64,000 nt of DNA from Mobilicoccus pelagius NBRC 104925 (GCF_000247995.1 NZ_BAFE01000052.1:62001-126000); one strand, 5' to 3'. Numbered from the stretch's first letter, positions 1 through 9,331 are shown. A program made the numbers and translations. Notes: generated from the letters alone by a model not told the origin.

Positions 1-3000
1 GTCGTCGCGGGTGCCGGCTCGGGCAAGACCGAGACGATGTCCGGGCGCGTCGTCTGGCTCGTCGCCAATGGACTCGTCGCCCCCGAACGCATCCTCGGAC
101 TCACGTTCACCCGCAAGGCCGCCGGCGAACTCGCCGACCGCATCGGCGGACGTCTGCGCCGGCTCGCCGCGACCGGTCTCTGGACGCAACCGTCCTCGCC
201 GGAGGCTCCCCCGGCCGCCGACGTCACCTCCGCGGCCGTCCTCGAGGCCGACGCCCTCCCCACCGTCGCCACCTATCACTCCTACGCGGGCACGATCGTC
301 CGCGAGCACGGACTCCGCCTCGGCATCGAACCCGACGCGCGGCTCCTCACGGAGGCGGCCGCCTGGCAGTACGCCCACGAGATCGTCGTCCGCTACGACG
401 GGCCGATGACGGAGGTCGACAAGGCCGAATCCACCGTCACCGCGGCCGTGCGCGACCTCGCCGGGCAGCTCGCCGAACACCTCTGCACCGTCGAGGATCT
501 CGCGGCCCACCTCGAACGGCTCGACACGCACGTCGCCGGTCTGCCCCAGGGGTCGGGCCGGTTCAAGGGCATGCCCGCCCCGGTCAAGGAGCTCCTCGCC
601 CACGTCCACGCACAGCGCCGGGTGCTGCCCCTCCTCGAGGCGTACGCCCGCACGAAGAGCCGCGCTGAGGCCCTCGACTTCGCCGACCAGATGGCGCTCG
701 CCGCGACCCTCGCCGAGCTCGACCCCGGTGTCGCCCGCGCCGAACGGGACCGGTACTCCGTCGTCCTCCTCGACGAGTTCCAGGACACGAGCGAGGCCCA
801 GATGCGCCTCCTCCACGCCCTGTTCGCCGATCCGCGCGCCGGGGCGACCCGCTCGGTCACCGCCGTCGGGGACCCGCACCAGTCGATCTACGGCTGGCGG
901 GGCGCGAGCTCGACGACGCTCGCCGCCTTCCCCCAGCGGTTCACCGTCCCCGCCGGCTCCCTCGCCGTCGACGCCCCCCTCGACGTCTCCGCTCCGGGAG
1001 CCGCGCCCGAGGGAGCGGACGGTGGGCGGACGCCGTCCGAACCGACCGCGGTCGGGAGGGCCGCGGCAACTCCCTCGGCCACCGGGTCCACGACCGACGC
1101 GGCAGCCGCCGCCGACGCGGCATCCACTGCAGCCGTTCCCGACCGGCATGGGACGGGGGAGGGGCACGAGACGTCGTCGGAGCAGGACCCCCTCGGGCGG
1201 GACGCCGTGACCGCGGCGGGCCTTCCTCTGCCGGACGGGCCCGACGTCGACGGCGCGTGCGTTTCCGCCACCGTCGGCGTCGGCGCCGTCGACGGGCGTC
1301 GAACCGCCGCGCCGCTCGTCCCGCCGGTGCTGCCCCTGTCGACGAGCTGGCGCAACGACGTCGCCGTCCTCGCCGTCGCGAACGCCACGGCCGCGCCGCT
1401 CTCGGCGGCGAGCCCGGTGCCCGTCCGGGAGTTGCGGCCGTCCCCGGTCGCGGGGACGGGCCTCGTCGAGGCGGCGCGCCTCGCGACGGCCACGGACGAG
1501 GCGGACTACGTCGCCGACTGGATCGCGTCGCAGTGGTGGACGCCCGGCGGGGGACGACGACACAGCGGTGTCTCGGCCGCCGTGCTGTGCCGTCGCCGGG
1601 CCCAGTTCGCCGCCGTCGCCGACGCGCTCGGGGCGAGGGGGATCCCCGTCGAGGTCGTCGGCCTCGGGGGCCTGCTCACCCGCCCGGAGGTGAGTGACGT
1701 CGTCTCGCTCCTGCGGGTCGTTCACGACCCGACGCGCGGCGACGCCCTCATGCGGCTCCTCGTCGGTCCCTCCGTGCGTCTCGGAGCCGCAGACCTCGAC
1801 GCCCTCGGCGCGTGGTCGAGATACCTCCACCGGCATCGGGACGACGGGCCGGGTGCTGTGTCCGTCTCCGCGTCGGGCGCCCCCGGCGCGGACCGCTCCG
1901 CGCAGGCCACGGCCGTGGACGACGACACGGACCGGCCGAGTCTCGCCGAGGCCGTCGACGCCCTTCCCCCGCCGGGGTGGCAGGGGGGTCAGGGCGAGCG
2001 GCTCTCCGCAGTCGCCGTGGAACGTCTGCAGCGGTTGTCGGCGGCCCTCGCGACGGTCCGAGCCGCAGTCGGGCACCCTCTGCCCGAGCTCGTCGTCCTC
2101 GCCGAACGTACCCTCGGCGTCGACGTCGAGGTGAGCGCCTCCCTCGACACCCTTCCCGAGACGGCCCGGCGCCACCTCGACGCCTTCGTGGACGCCGCCG
2201 CCGGGTTCGCCCTCGGCGCGGACCGCCCCACCCTCGGCGGGTTCCTCGACTGGCTCGACGCGGCCCGCGAGGAGGAACGCGGTCTCGACTCCCCGGCGTC
2301 GCACGTCACCGAGGGTGCCGTGCAGATCCTCACCGTCCATGCCGCCAAGGGCCTCGAGTGGGACGTCGTCGCCGTGCCCGGCCTCGTCGAGGCGGCGTTC
2401 CCCTCCCACCGCACCTACGGTGCGCCGCCGGACGGCGGGCTGCCCGCGCCGACGTCGAAGGGGTGGATCACCGGCCTCGGGTCGATCCCGTACGACCTGC
2501 GGGGCGACCGCGAAGGGCTCCCGCGCCTGCCCTGGGACGAGGTCGAGGACCTCACCGAGCTCGCCGCCGCCGTCAAGACGTTCGCCGCGGAGGGCGGGAG
2601 CCACGCCCTCGACGAGGAACGCCGGCTCGCCTACGTGGCGTTCACCCGCGCCCGCCACCGTCTCCTCCTCTCGGCGAGCGTCTGGCTCGACGGGGAGAAG
2701 CCGCGTGTCACCTCGCGGTTCGTCACCGAGCTCCGCGACCTCCCCGGCGTCGTCACGACGCTCACGTGGGAGCCCGACCCCGAGCCGGACGCGACGAATC
2801 CGGCGCTCGCCGACACCCCCGCCGGGCGTTGGCCACTCGTCCGCGACGACCCTCGGGACCGGGCCGAGCGGGTCGCGGCGACCTGGGTCGACCTCGCCGG
2901 TGAGGAGGCCACGGCCGGCGCCGACCACGCCCGCGTGGCGTCGGAGGAGCGCGAAGAACTCGAACGGCTCCTCGCACTCGTCGACGACGCCGAACGCGAC

Positions 3001-3717
3001 GAGCTCCGCCGGCTCGTCGAACTCACAGACCTCCTCCTCGCCGAGCGTGCCGCCACCGTCGAGCGCGCCCGAGCCGTCCGTCTCCCCGGGCACCTGTCGA
3101 CCTCCGCGCTCGTCGAACTACGTTCCGACGCACAAGGTTTCGCCGACAGGCTGCGTCGACCGATGCCAAGTCCACCCGCCACGGCGGCGCGACTCGGCAC
3201 GGCGTTCCACTCGTGGATCGAACAGCACTACCGGCGGGCGAGTCTCGTCGACGACCTCGACCTCGAGGGGTACGCCGACGACGTCGGCGAGATCCCCGAC
3301 CTGGACCGGGCGCGGCAGCTCTTCCTCGAGAGCCCGTGGGCCGAGGCGACGCCGATCGAGGTCGAGGTCGCGCTCGAGACCGTCATCGACGGCGTCCCGG
3401 TGCGTGGCCGCATCGACGCCGTGTTCCCCCGCCGCGACGGCGGGGTGACGATCGTCGACTGGAAGACGGGCTCGCCGCCCTCCCCGTCGCGCCTCGCAGA
3501 GCGCAGCGTCCAGCTCGCCGTCTACCGGCTCGCCTACGCGCGGTGGAAGGGGCTGTCGCCCGACGACGTCGACGCCGCGTTCTACTACGCGTCCACGGGC
3601 ACGACCGTCTACCCGACCCTGCCCGAGGAGTCCGCGCTCGCCGCGTTCGTCGCGAGCCTCACCGACTCCCCGCAGGGCGAGGACGGTGCGAGCGGAGACG
3701 ACGACCGGAGACCGTGA
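1..3717 (+). CDS. adnB: AdnB-like UvrD-family helicase with C-terminal RecB-type nuclease (5' truncated)
   Basis: The frame is already open at base 1, so the true start lies upstream. Walker A (GAGSGKT) is read from bases 10-30, before the first ATG at base 37. A DEFQDTSEAQ helicase motif follows near base 770, then DPHQSIYGWRGA near 870, SWRND near 1350 and HAAKGLEWD near 2340. The last 250 residues carry a RecB-like nuclease: GRIDAVF, VDWKTG and a QLAVY element. This motor-plus-nuclease layout matches the AdnB subunit of the actinobacterial AdnAB double-strand-break resection complex, and in mycobacteria adnB also sits near nudC and uvrD2. About 120 residues rich in Ala, Asp, Gly and Thr (bases 950-1320) are inserted between helicase motifs III and IV and look disordered. 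Other UvrD/AddA-type names would fit the motor alone. Confidence 0.85.
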   Translation, partial: VVAGAGSGKTETMSGRVVWLVANGLVAPERILGLTFTRKAAGELADRIGGRLRRLAATGLWTQPSSPEAPPAADVTSAAVLEADALPTVATYHSYAGTIVREHGLRLGIEPDARLLTEAAAWQYAHEIVVRYDGPMTEVDKAESTVTAAVRDLAGQLAEHLCTVEDLAAHLERLDTHVAGLPQGSGRFKGMPAPVKELLAHVHAQRRVLPLLEAYARTKSRAEALDFADQMALAATLAELDPGVARAERDRYSVVLLDEFQDTSEAQMRLLHALFADPRAGATRSVTAVGDPHQSIYGWRGASSTTLAAFPQRFTVPAGSLAVDAPLDVSAPGAAPEGADGGRTPSEPTAVGRAAATPSATGSTTDAAAAADAASTAAVPDRHGTGEGHETSSEQDPLGRDAVTAAGLPLPDGPDVDGACVSATVGVGAVDGRRTAAPLVPPVLPLSTSWRNDVAVLAVANATAAPLSAASPVPVRELRPSPVAGTGLVEAARLATATDEADYVADWIASQWWTPGGGRRHSGVSAAVLCRRRAQFAAVADALGARGIPVEVVGLGGLLTRPEVSDVVSLLRVVHDPTRGDALMRLLVGPSVRLGAADLDALGAWSRYLHRHRDDGPGAVSVSASGAPGADRSAQATAVDDDTDRPSLAEAVDALPPPGWQGGQGERLSAVAVERLQRLSAALATVRAAVGHPLPELVVLAERTLGVDVEVSASLDTLPETARRHLDAFVDAAAGFALGADRPTLGGFLDWLDAAREEERGLDSPASHVTEGAVQILTVHAAKGLEWDVVAVPGLVEAAFPSHRTYGAPPDGGLPAPTSKGWITGLGSIPYDLRGDREGLPRLPWDEVEDLTELAAAVKTFAAEGGSHALDEERRLAYVAFTRARHRLLLSASVWLDGEKPRVTSRFVTELRDLPGVVTTLTWEPDPEPDATNPALADTPAGRWPLVRDDPRDRAERVAATWVDLAGEEATAGADHARVASEEREELERLLALVDDAERDELRRLVELTDLLLAERAATVERARAVRLPGHLSTSALVELRSDAQGFADRLRRPMPSPPATAARLGTAFHSWIEQHYRRASLVDDLDLEGYADDVGEIPDLDRARQLFLESPWAEATPIEVEVALETVIDGVPVRGRIDAVFPRRDGGVTIVDWKTGSPPSPSRLAERSVQLAVYRLAYARWKGLSPDDVDAAFYYASTGTTVYPTLPEESALAAFVASLTDSPQGEDGASGDDDRRP

Positions 3718-3881
3718 GACGCGGATCGGCCGGCGTCGTCCGGATCGGTCACGCGCGACGCGCGGCGGCTCGGCCGCCGCACGGGTCGGGCCTGCGTCAG
3801 TCGCTCGGGGTCGACACACGCCGGTTCGGCGGCGGCGCGTGTCGGGGTGGCGCCGGTCGTCCCCGTCGGACGCGGGTCGAC

Positions 3882-5072
3882 TCAGCCGCGGTACGTGTCG
3901 GGGCCGCGCAGGTCGCCGTCGCCGCCGGAGCCGTGCGGAGTCTCCTCGGGCACGGCCCCGGCGTACGTCGTCTCCCCGGTCGAGGAACGGCCGCCGTCCT
4001 CGGCGTCCGAGCCGGCGCCGGTGACGTCGATGCGGGGGTTCCCGCCCGGCAGGGTGGCGCCGGAGGAATACCAGTCCTCGTCCACCGGCTCATCCTCGAA
4101 CGTCACCGGCACCGCGGTGCGGACCGTCGACGTCGAGGGGGCGAGGGTGTCGTCGGCGAGGAGGTCGACGAGGCGCCGCATCGTGCGGACGACGTGGGCC
4201 ACCGCCGGTTCGTCGCCGCTGCTGTGCGCGGCGAGGAGACGGCTGAGGAGGCGGAGTTCGCCGAGGAGCCGCGCCCGTTCCCGCAGGTGGGGGTCGACGG
4301 TGCCACGACGGTGCTGCGCGTAGGCGCCGAACACGGTGTCGACGGCCTCCGGCGGTGCCGAGCGGGCGATGGCGGCGAGGTCCTCGGCGGGGTCGCCGAT
4401 CTTCGCGCCCTCCCAGCTCACGATCGCCGACACCCGTCCGGAGCTCGTGTCCTCGGTGGGGAAGTCGGTGAGCAGGTGCGCGTTGGAGAGGTACCCGTGC
4501 ACGGGGACGGTCGTGAAGTCCCACCACGACGCGTCGTCGAGGGTGCGCTCCCATCGGGTGAGAAGCTGGGTGGGGACGAGGCCGGTGCGGGCGCCGCGGT
4601 CGACGTCGCTCACGAGTCGGTGGCGGCACTCCTGCGCGTCGTAAACCGGCACGCCCGTGTCGTCGAGCGCGCCGACGGGGACGTCGTGGAGCGCCGCGAG
4701 GGCGGCCCCGATGCCCGTGGCGATGCCGGGGCCGGGCGGCAGGAGCGCGAAGTCGACGATCCGGCCGTAGAGGTAGGGGTACACCATCGCGGGGCGGCCG
4801 TCCCCGAGCGCCGCGGTCCCCGCGGGCTGCGGCACGTCGAAGGGGAGGTGCCGTCCGACCTCGAGGAGGAACGGGATCGACGCCTCCTGGAGGGCGGCGG
4901 ACACGCGGTCGGCGGGGAGACGGACCACCCAGGCGCGTTCCTCGTCGTCGACGACGAACCCGACGTGGAACCGTTCGCCGATGTTCTCCGCCACCATGTG
5001 CAGATCCACGGGCCTGAGGCCGGGCACGGCGGCGTCGGCGAGGGCGGCGAGGTGGTGGGGGGTGTTGTTCAC
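3882..5072 (-). CDS. APH-fold phosphotransferase-like protein lacking catalytic aspartates
   Basis: The fold matches the aminoglycoside/macrolide phosphotransferase family: an N-lobe, then the segment VHGYLSNAHLL where kinases of this family have HGDxxxxN or HGDxxxxH, then IVSWEGAKIGDPAEDLA where they have IDWxxAxxGDP. The catalytic-loop Asp is Tyr and the metal-binding Asp is Ser, while the surrounding fold residues remain. Phosphotransfer is therefore doubtful and a binding or regulatory role is more likely. I chose the GTG at 5072 because a TACCGT box lies six bases before it; a GTG at 5078 is also in frame. The C-terminal 60 residues are acidic and Gly/Ser-rich. It is divergent from nudC and convergent with adnB. 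Automated annotation would probably call it an aminoglycoside or macrolide phosphotransferase, which the sequence does not support. Confidence 0.75.
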   Translation of the reverse strand: MNNTPHHLAALADAAVPGLRPVDLHMVAENIGERFHVGFVVDDEERAWVVRLPADRVSAALQEASIPFLLEVGRHLPFDVPQPAGTAALGDGRPAMVYPYLYGRIVDFALLPPGPGIATGIGAALAALHDVPVGALDDTGVPVYDAQECRHRLVSDVDRGARTGLVPTQLLTRWERTLDDASWWDFTTVPVHGYLSNAHLLTDFPTEDTSSGRVSAIVSWEGAKIGDPAEDLAAIARSAPPEAVDTVFGAYAQHRRGTVDPHLRERARLLGELRLLSRLLAAHSSGDEPAVAHVVRTMRRLVDLLADDTLAPSTSTVRTAVPVTFEDEPVDEDWYSSGATLPGGNPRIDVTGAGSDAEDGGRSSTGETTYAGAVPEETPHGSGGDGDLRGPDTYRG

Positions 5073-5078
5073 CCGCAC

Positions 5079-5084
5079 ACGGTA
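5079..5084 (-). promoter_or_regulatory. -10 box for leaderless APH-like gene
   Basis: TACCGT on the minus strand is followed after six bases by GTG. This spacing places the transcript start on or beside the start codon. No convincing -35 hexamer is visible. Confidence 0.45.
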
Positions 5085-5142
5085 GCCCGCGCCGGCCGCG
5101 GGGAGAGGCCCCCTCCTCGTGGGCGCGTCACGGGTGCGCCCC

Positions 5143-5148
5143 TACGGT
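5143..5148 (+). promoter_or_regulatory. -10 box for leaderless nudC
   Basis: TACGGT lies six bases before the nudC ATG at 5155, with no Shine-Dalgarno sequence between them. This is the TANNNT-to-start spacing expected for a leaderless transcript. Confidence 0.5.
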
Positions 5149-5154
5149 GGGTCC

Positions 5155-6231
5155 ATGAGCATCGAACCGACCGGCGGTCAGGGCAGTACGGGCACGATCC
5201 AGGAGCGGGTGGGGCTGGAGCGTGCCGCATGGGACGCGTCGGCCGCGCTCGCGGATCCCGGCACCCGGGTGCTCGAGATTATCGGCGACAAGGGCCCCGT
5301 CGAGGTCGCCCGGGACGGATCCGGTCCGGTGCTGCGGTGGCGTGCGCCTCGGCCGGAGGACGCCGGGGCAGAGCTCGTCGTCCTCCTCGGTCGGGCGCCG
5401 GGGCAGGACCCGTCGGGCGGCACCCCAGGGGTGCATGCAGGGCGCGGCGCCGATCTCGTCGCCGTCGTGCGGCCCGCGCCTCCGACCGGTGACGACGCCC
5501 CCGGCGGGCGAGTCGCCACGGACGACACCACGGACGACATCACGGACGACATCACGGACGAGGACGGCGCGACGGTCGCGTGGCGGGCGCTGCGCGAGGT
5601 CGGGCCGTGGATGGACGCCACCGACGTCGCCTGGTGGATGACGGCGCAGGGGCTCGTCCTGTGGCACCGCACGCACCGGTTCTGCTCGCGCTGCGGATCA
5701 CCGACGCGCGTCGCGTCGGCGGGCTGGATGCGCGTCTGTGAGAAGGAGGAGCGGGAGAGCTACCCCCGCACCGATCCCGCCGTCATCATGGGCATCCGCG
5801 ACGCCGAGGACCGTCTCCTCCTCGCCCGGTCGCCGATGTGGCCGGAGGGCCGTCGCTCCGTGCTCGCGGGGTTCGTCGAGCCGGGGGAGTCCCTCGAGGA
5901 CGCGGTGCGGCGCGAGGTCGCCGAGGAGGTCGGCCTGCGGGTCGTGCGCACGGAGTACGTCGCGAGCCAGCCGTGGCCGTTCCCGGCGTCCCTCATGCTC
6001 GGGTTCGCCGGCTGGGCCGACGGCACGGCGCTGGAACGCGACCCGGGGGAGATCGCCGAGGCCGAGTGGTACACCCGTGAGGAGGTGCGGGCCGGGGTCG
6101 AGGCGGGCACCCTGCTTCTACCGGGACGGATGTCGATCGCCCGACGACTCGTCGAGGACTGGTACGGCGAGCGCCTCTTCGTGCCCGGGGTCGACGAACT
6201 CGGCGGCGAGGCCTGGGCCCGCCCCTCGTGA
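5155..6231 (+). CDS. nudC: NADH pyrophosphatase / NAD-decapping Nudix hydrolase NudC
   Basis: NudC hydrolyses NADH and NAD-capped RNA to NMN(H) plus AMP or 5'-monophosphate RNA. The Nudix box reads GFVEPGESLEDAVRREVAEE, and the NudC signature SQPWPFPASL follows about 40 residues later, so this is not a generic Nudix protein. A zinc-ribbon region starts FCSRCG and continues to a third Cys (RVCEKEE). The usual fourth Cys is absent, which may weaken or change metal binding. The ATG at 5155 is preferred over an upstream in-frame GTG (5119) because of the -10 box just before it. The N-terminal half contains an Asp/Thr/Ile repeat encoded by 12-bp units. Neighbours (mycoredoxin, uvrD2) match the mycobacterial arrangement. 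Confidence 0.93.
   Translation: MSIEPTGGQGSTGTIQERVGLERAAWDASAALADPGTRVLEIIGDKGPVEVARDGSGPVLRWRAPRPEDAGAELVVLLGRAPGQDPSGGTPGVHAGRGADLVAVVRPAPPTGDDAPGGRVATDDTTDDITDDITDEDGATVAWRALREVGPWMDATDVAWWMTAQGLVLWHRTHRFCSRCGSPTRVASAGWMRVCEKEERESYPRTDPAVIMGIRDAEDRLLLARSPMWPEGRRSVLAGFVEPGESLEDAVRREVAEEVGLRVVRTEYVASQPWPFPASLMLGFAGWADGTALERDPGEIAEAEWYTREEVRAGVEAGTLLLPGRMSIARRLVEDWYGERLFVPGVDELGGEAWARPS
5521..5556 (+). repeat. Three 12-bp tandem units inside nudC
   Basis: GACGACACCACG is followed by two copies of GACGACATCACG. They encode DDTT, DDIT, DDIT in the non-catalytic N-terminal domain. The repeat preserves the frame and could vary in copy number by slippage. Confidence 0.85.
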
Positions 6232-6306
6232 GTGAGCCGTGCGGCTCACGAGGGTCGGGGCCGCGCGGGACGCGACCCCGGCCGGGCGGACGACGGCCGC
6301 CCGGCC

Positions 6307-6582
6307 TCAGCGCGCGAGGCGGAGGAGGACGTCGTCGAGGGAGGGGTTCGTCGCGGTCGTGCCGTCGGGGAACACGACCGTCGGCACGACGCGGTTGCCG
6401 CCGTTGATGCGCTCGACGGCGGCGGAGGCCTCGTCCGCGTCGGGGGCGGTGTCGACGTCGACGACGGTGTGCGGCACCGGCTCTGCCTCGAGGTCGGCGA
6501 GGAGCCGGGAGCAGTACGGGCACCACGACGTGGCGTAGACGGTGACCGAACCGGGCTCGGGGGCGACCGGGTGCGTCGACAT
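6307..6582 (-). CDS. mrx1: Mycoredoxin (glutaredoxin-like, CPYC)
   Basis: The 91-residue protein has a single thioredoxin fold with the active site WCPYC near residue 17, and a thioredoxin-type TVVFPDGT segment near the C-terminus. Mycoredoxins reduce mycothiol-mixed disulfides in actinobacteria, taking electrons from mycothiol and mycothione reductase. Length and motif match Mrx1, and its place between nudC and uvrD2 is the same as in mycobacteria. The ATG at 6582 follows a GAGGAG Shine-Dalgarno sequence. A TACAGT box on the minus strand upstream (bases 6632-6637) could be its -10 element. Confidence 0.9.
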   Translation of the reverse strand: MSTHPVAPEPGSVTVYATSWCPYCSRLLADLEAEPVPHTVVDVDTAPDADEASAAVERINGGNRVVPTVVFPDGTTATNPSLDDVLLRLAR

Positions 6583-6794
6583 GACTTCTCCTCGGGAGGT
6601 GACGGACGCCCGGGACCGGGCGAAACGCCGTCACTGTAGTGGGCGCGACCGACACCGGCACGCGGCCTCGTCCCTCGGTGGCGGGGGGCGGCGGACGGGC
6701 GCGGGCGGGTGCGGACGGGCGCGAACTGATCCGGACGGGAGCGGGTGTGGGGACGGTGGGGAAGGGCTGTCGGGGGCGTCTGTCAAGATCGCTG

Positions 6795-8939
6795 ATGATG
6801 AACGACGTACCGCCTCCGCACCCCGCCGGGCCCGCCTCGCCGGACGAGGTCCTCGCGGCCCTCGACCCCGATCAGCGGGAGGTCGCGAGCTCCCCGCTCG
6901 GTGCGATGTGCGTGCTCGCGGGTGCCGGATCGGGCAAGACCCGGGCGATCACGCACCGCATCGCCTACGGGGTCGCCTCGGGGGCGTATCGACCCACGCA
7001 AGTGCTCGCCGTGACGTTCACGGCGCGGGCCGCGGGCGAGATGCGCACGCGTCTGCGGGGGCTCGGCGTCGAGGGGGTGCAGGCCCGCACGTTCCACTCG
7101 GCCGCGCTGCGGCAGCTCCACTACTTCTGGCCGCGGGCCGTCGGGGGTGCCGCGCCCGAGATCATGTCGCACAAGGCCGGGATCGTGGCCGAGGCGGCGA
7201 GCCGGCTGCGCATCGCCACCGATCGGGCCGTCGTCCGCGACCTCGCCGCCGAGATCGAGTGGGCCAAGGTGAGCATGCTCACCGAGGAGACGTACGCGCA
7301 GGTCGCCGCCCGGGAGGGGCGGGAGACCGCCGGGGTCGACCCGCAGACGATGGCACGTCTGCTCACCCGGTACGAGGACGCGAAGACGGCGCGCGGCGTC
7401 ATCGACTTCGAGGACGTCCTCCTCCTCATGGTCGGGATCCTCTCGGAGTCGGAGGAGATCGCCCGCGAGGTGCGCGGCCAGTACCGCCACTTCGTCGTGG
7501 ACGAGTACCAGGACGTCAACGCCGTGCAGCAGCGGCTCCTCGACCTGTGGGTGGGGCAGCGGCACGACGTGTGCGTCGTCGGCGACCCCGCGCAGACGAT
7601 CTACAGCTTCACCGGCGCCTCGCCGACGCACCTCACGGACTTCACCCGCCGGCACCCGACGGCCCGGGTCGTCCAGCTCACGCGCAACTACCGCAGCTCG
7701 CCGCAGGTCGTCGACCTCGCCAACCGGGTGCTCGCCGGGGCGGGAGGCCCGCCACGGCGGCTCGTCGCGCAGGGCGAGGCGGGGCCGGTGCCCACCCTGA
7801 GTACGTACTCCGACGACGCGGCAGAGGCGGTCGCGGTCGCCGCCACCGCGAAGCGTCGCATCGACGCGGGCACCCCCGCCGCCGAGATCGCCGTGCTCTA
7901 CCGCACGAACGCGCAGTCCGAGGCGCTCGAGGACGCGTTCTCCGACGCGGGTATCCCCTACCTCGTCCGGGGTGGCGAACGGTTCTTCTCCCGGCCCGAG
8001 GTCAAGCGGGGGATCCTCCTCCTCCGCGGCGCCGTGCGCGCCGACGACCCCGCCGTCTCCCTGCCCAACGCCGTCGGCGACGTGCTGTCGGCGGTGGGGT
8101 GGTCGCCGGAGCCGCCGGTGGGGCGTGGCGCCGTCCGCGAGCAGTGGGAGTCCCTCGATGCGCTCGTCCAGCTCGCCGTCGACCTCGTCGGCACCGATCC
8201 GGACGCCCGGATGCGCGATCTCGTCGCCGACCTCGACGAGCGCGCCGCCGCCCAGCACGCCCCCACCGTCCAGGGGGTCACGCTCGCCTCGCTCCACGCG
8301 GCCAAGGGCCTCGAGTGGGACGTCGTGTTCGTCGTCGGCGTGAGCGAGGGGCTCGTCCCCATCTCGATGGCCGAGGGCGCCGAAGCGGTCGAGGAGGAGC
8401 GACGGCTCCTCTACGTCGGACTCACCCGTGCCCGGCGCGAGCTGCACCTCTCGTGGGCCCAGTCCCGCACGGCCGGCGGGTCCGGCAACCGGCGCCCCTC
8501 ACGCTTCCTCGCGCCCGCTGCCGGGGTGCTCGGCGACGGCGCGCGGGCGTCCCGCGGGGGAGGGACGCGCGCCGCCCCGACGACCGCGGAACGACGCCGG
8601 ACGCCCCGCACCGGTGCCCGCCGCATCGTGTGCCGAGGCTGCGGCACGGTGCTGCACGACGCGACCTCCCGTACCCGGGGACGCTGCGAGGACTGCCCGC
8701 CGGTGTACGACGAGGCCCTCTTCGAACGGCTCCGTGAGTGGCGGCTCGCCGTCGCCTCGGCGGTGAAGATCCCCCCGTACGCCGTGTTCACCGACGCGAC
8801 CCTGGAGGCCGTCGCCCAGTACGGCCCCACCGACCGTGCGATGCTCTCGAAGATCCGCGGCGTCGGGGCGCGCAAGCTCGCGTTGTACGGCGACGACGTC
8901 CTCGCCGTCGTCGCGGGCGAGGACCCGGCCGGCGACTGA
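6795..8939 (+). CDS. uvrD2: UvrD2-type DNA helicase with tetracysteine linker and HRDC domain
   Basis: This is a 714-residue SF1A helicase: Walker A GAGSGKT near residue 43, VDEYQDVN (motif II), GDPAQTIYSFTGA (motif III), LTRNYRSS (motif IV), LHAAKGLEWD (motif V) and a VGLTRAR segment (motif VI). A CRGCG...CEDC tetracysteine region (bases about 8630-8700) leads into an HRDC domain ending near the stop. That C-terminal arrangement is diagnostic for actinobacterial UvrD2, a 3'-5' DNA unwinding enzyme of DNA repair. The start is one of two adjacent ATG codons at 6795/6798; the open frame extends upstream, but that part has no helicase similarity. Confidence 0.94.
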   Translation: MMNDVPPPHPAGPASPDEVLAALDPDQREVASSPLGAMCVLAGAGSGKTRAITHRIAYGVASGAYRPTQVLAVTFTARAAGEMRTRLRGLGVEGVQARTFHSAALRQLHYFWPRAVGGAAPEIMSHKAGIVAEAASRLRIATDRAVVRDLAAEIEWAKVSMLTEETYAQVAAREGRETAGVDPQTMARLLTRYEDAKTARGVIDFEDVLLLMVGILSESEEIAREVRGQYRHFVVDEYQDVNAVQQRLLDLWVGQRHDVCVVGDPAQTIYSFTGASPTHLTDFTRRHPTARVVQLTRNYRSSPQVVDLANRVLAGAGGPPRRLVAQGEAGPVPTLSTYSDDAAEAVAVAATAKRRIDAGTPAAEIAVLYRTNAQSEALEDAFSDAGIPYLVRGGERFFSRPEVKRGILLLRGAVRADDPAVSLPNAVGDVLSAVGWSPEPPVGRGAVREQWESLDALVQLAVDLVGTDPDARMRDLVADLDERAAAQHAPTVQGVTLASLHAAKGLEWDVVFVVGVSEGLVPISMAEGAEAVEEERRLLYVGLTRARRELHLSWAQSRTAGGSGNRRPSRFLAPAAGVLGDGARASRGGGTRAAPTTAERRRTPRTGARRIVCRGCGTVLHDATSRTRGRCEDCPPVYDEALFERLREWRLAVASAVKIPPYAVFTDATLEAVAQYGPTDRAMLSKIRGVGARKLALYGDDVLAVVAGEDPAGD

Positions 8940-9214
8940 CCCGATTCCGATTCGGGAAGGGGCCGACGCGTCCGCGTCCGGCCGGCGGTCGGAGGAGCGG
9001 AACGCCGCTCGCAGGTGGCGCGTGTCGCCGTCCGATGTCCTCCTCCGGCGCGGCCACCGGGGCGCCGTGCCCGCGATCAGGGGGATCGTGCGGCGTACGC
9101 GGAGGGCGGCGGGAACGACGCGGGGGCGCCCGCGCGTGAGGCCGAACGAGGCTACGCGCGAGCCCGGCGCGAGTCCTTGCGAGGGCTGCGAAGGCCTCGG
9201 ACGGAGGTTGCGCG
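8940..9214. other. Intergenic region between uvrD2 and the whiB7 promoter
   Basis: I see no supported gene here. The stretch is GC-rich like its surroundings, and the next clear signal is the whiB7 promoter starting at 9215. Confidence 0.5.
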
Positions 9215-9253
9215 TTAATTCCGTTGCACGGGTCGAACGGGGCCCCCTACGCT
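9215..9253 (+). promoter_or_regulatory. WhiB7-autoregulated type promoter
   Basis: An AT-rich TTAATT (9215-9220) lies three bases upstream of a -35 TTGCAC (9224-9229), followed by an 18-base spacer and a -10 TACGCT (9248-9253). An AT-rich patch immediately upstream of the -35 is the known hallmark of promoters activated by WhiB7 with the primary sigma factor, the AT-hook of WhiB7 binding the patch. Transcription should start near 9260, giving a leader of about 355 nt before whiB7. Confidence 0.75.
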
Positions 9254-9331
9254 GGTCATGTCGCCACGGAGCGACACGCCTCGATCCGGGGCGGATGTGT
9301 AGACCTCGAGAGCAGAAGGGAGGGGTTGACG

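Noticed and set aside
3882-5072. Antibiotic-resistance phosphotransferase
   Set aside because: Both catalytic aspartates are missing, so a resistance claim is not supported.
6639-6794. Upstream extension of uvrD2
   Set aside because: The frame is open but low in complexity; helicase similarity starts after 6795, where two ATG codons lie.
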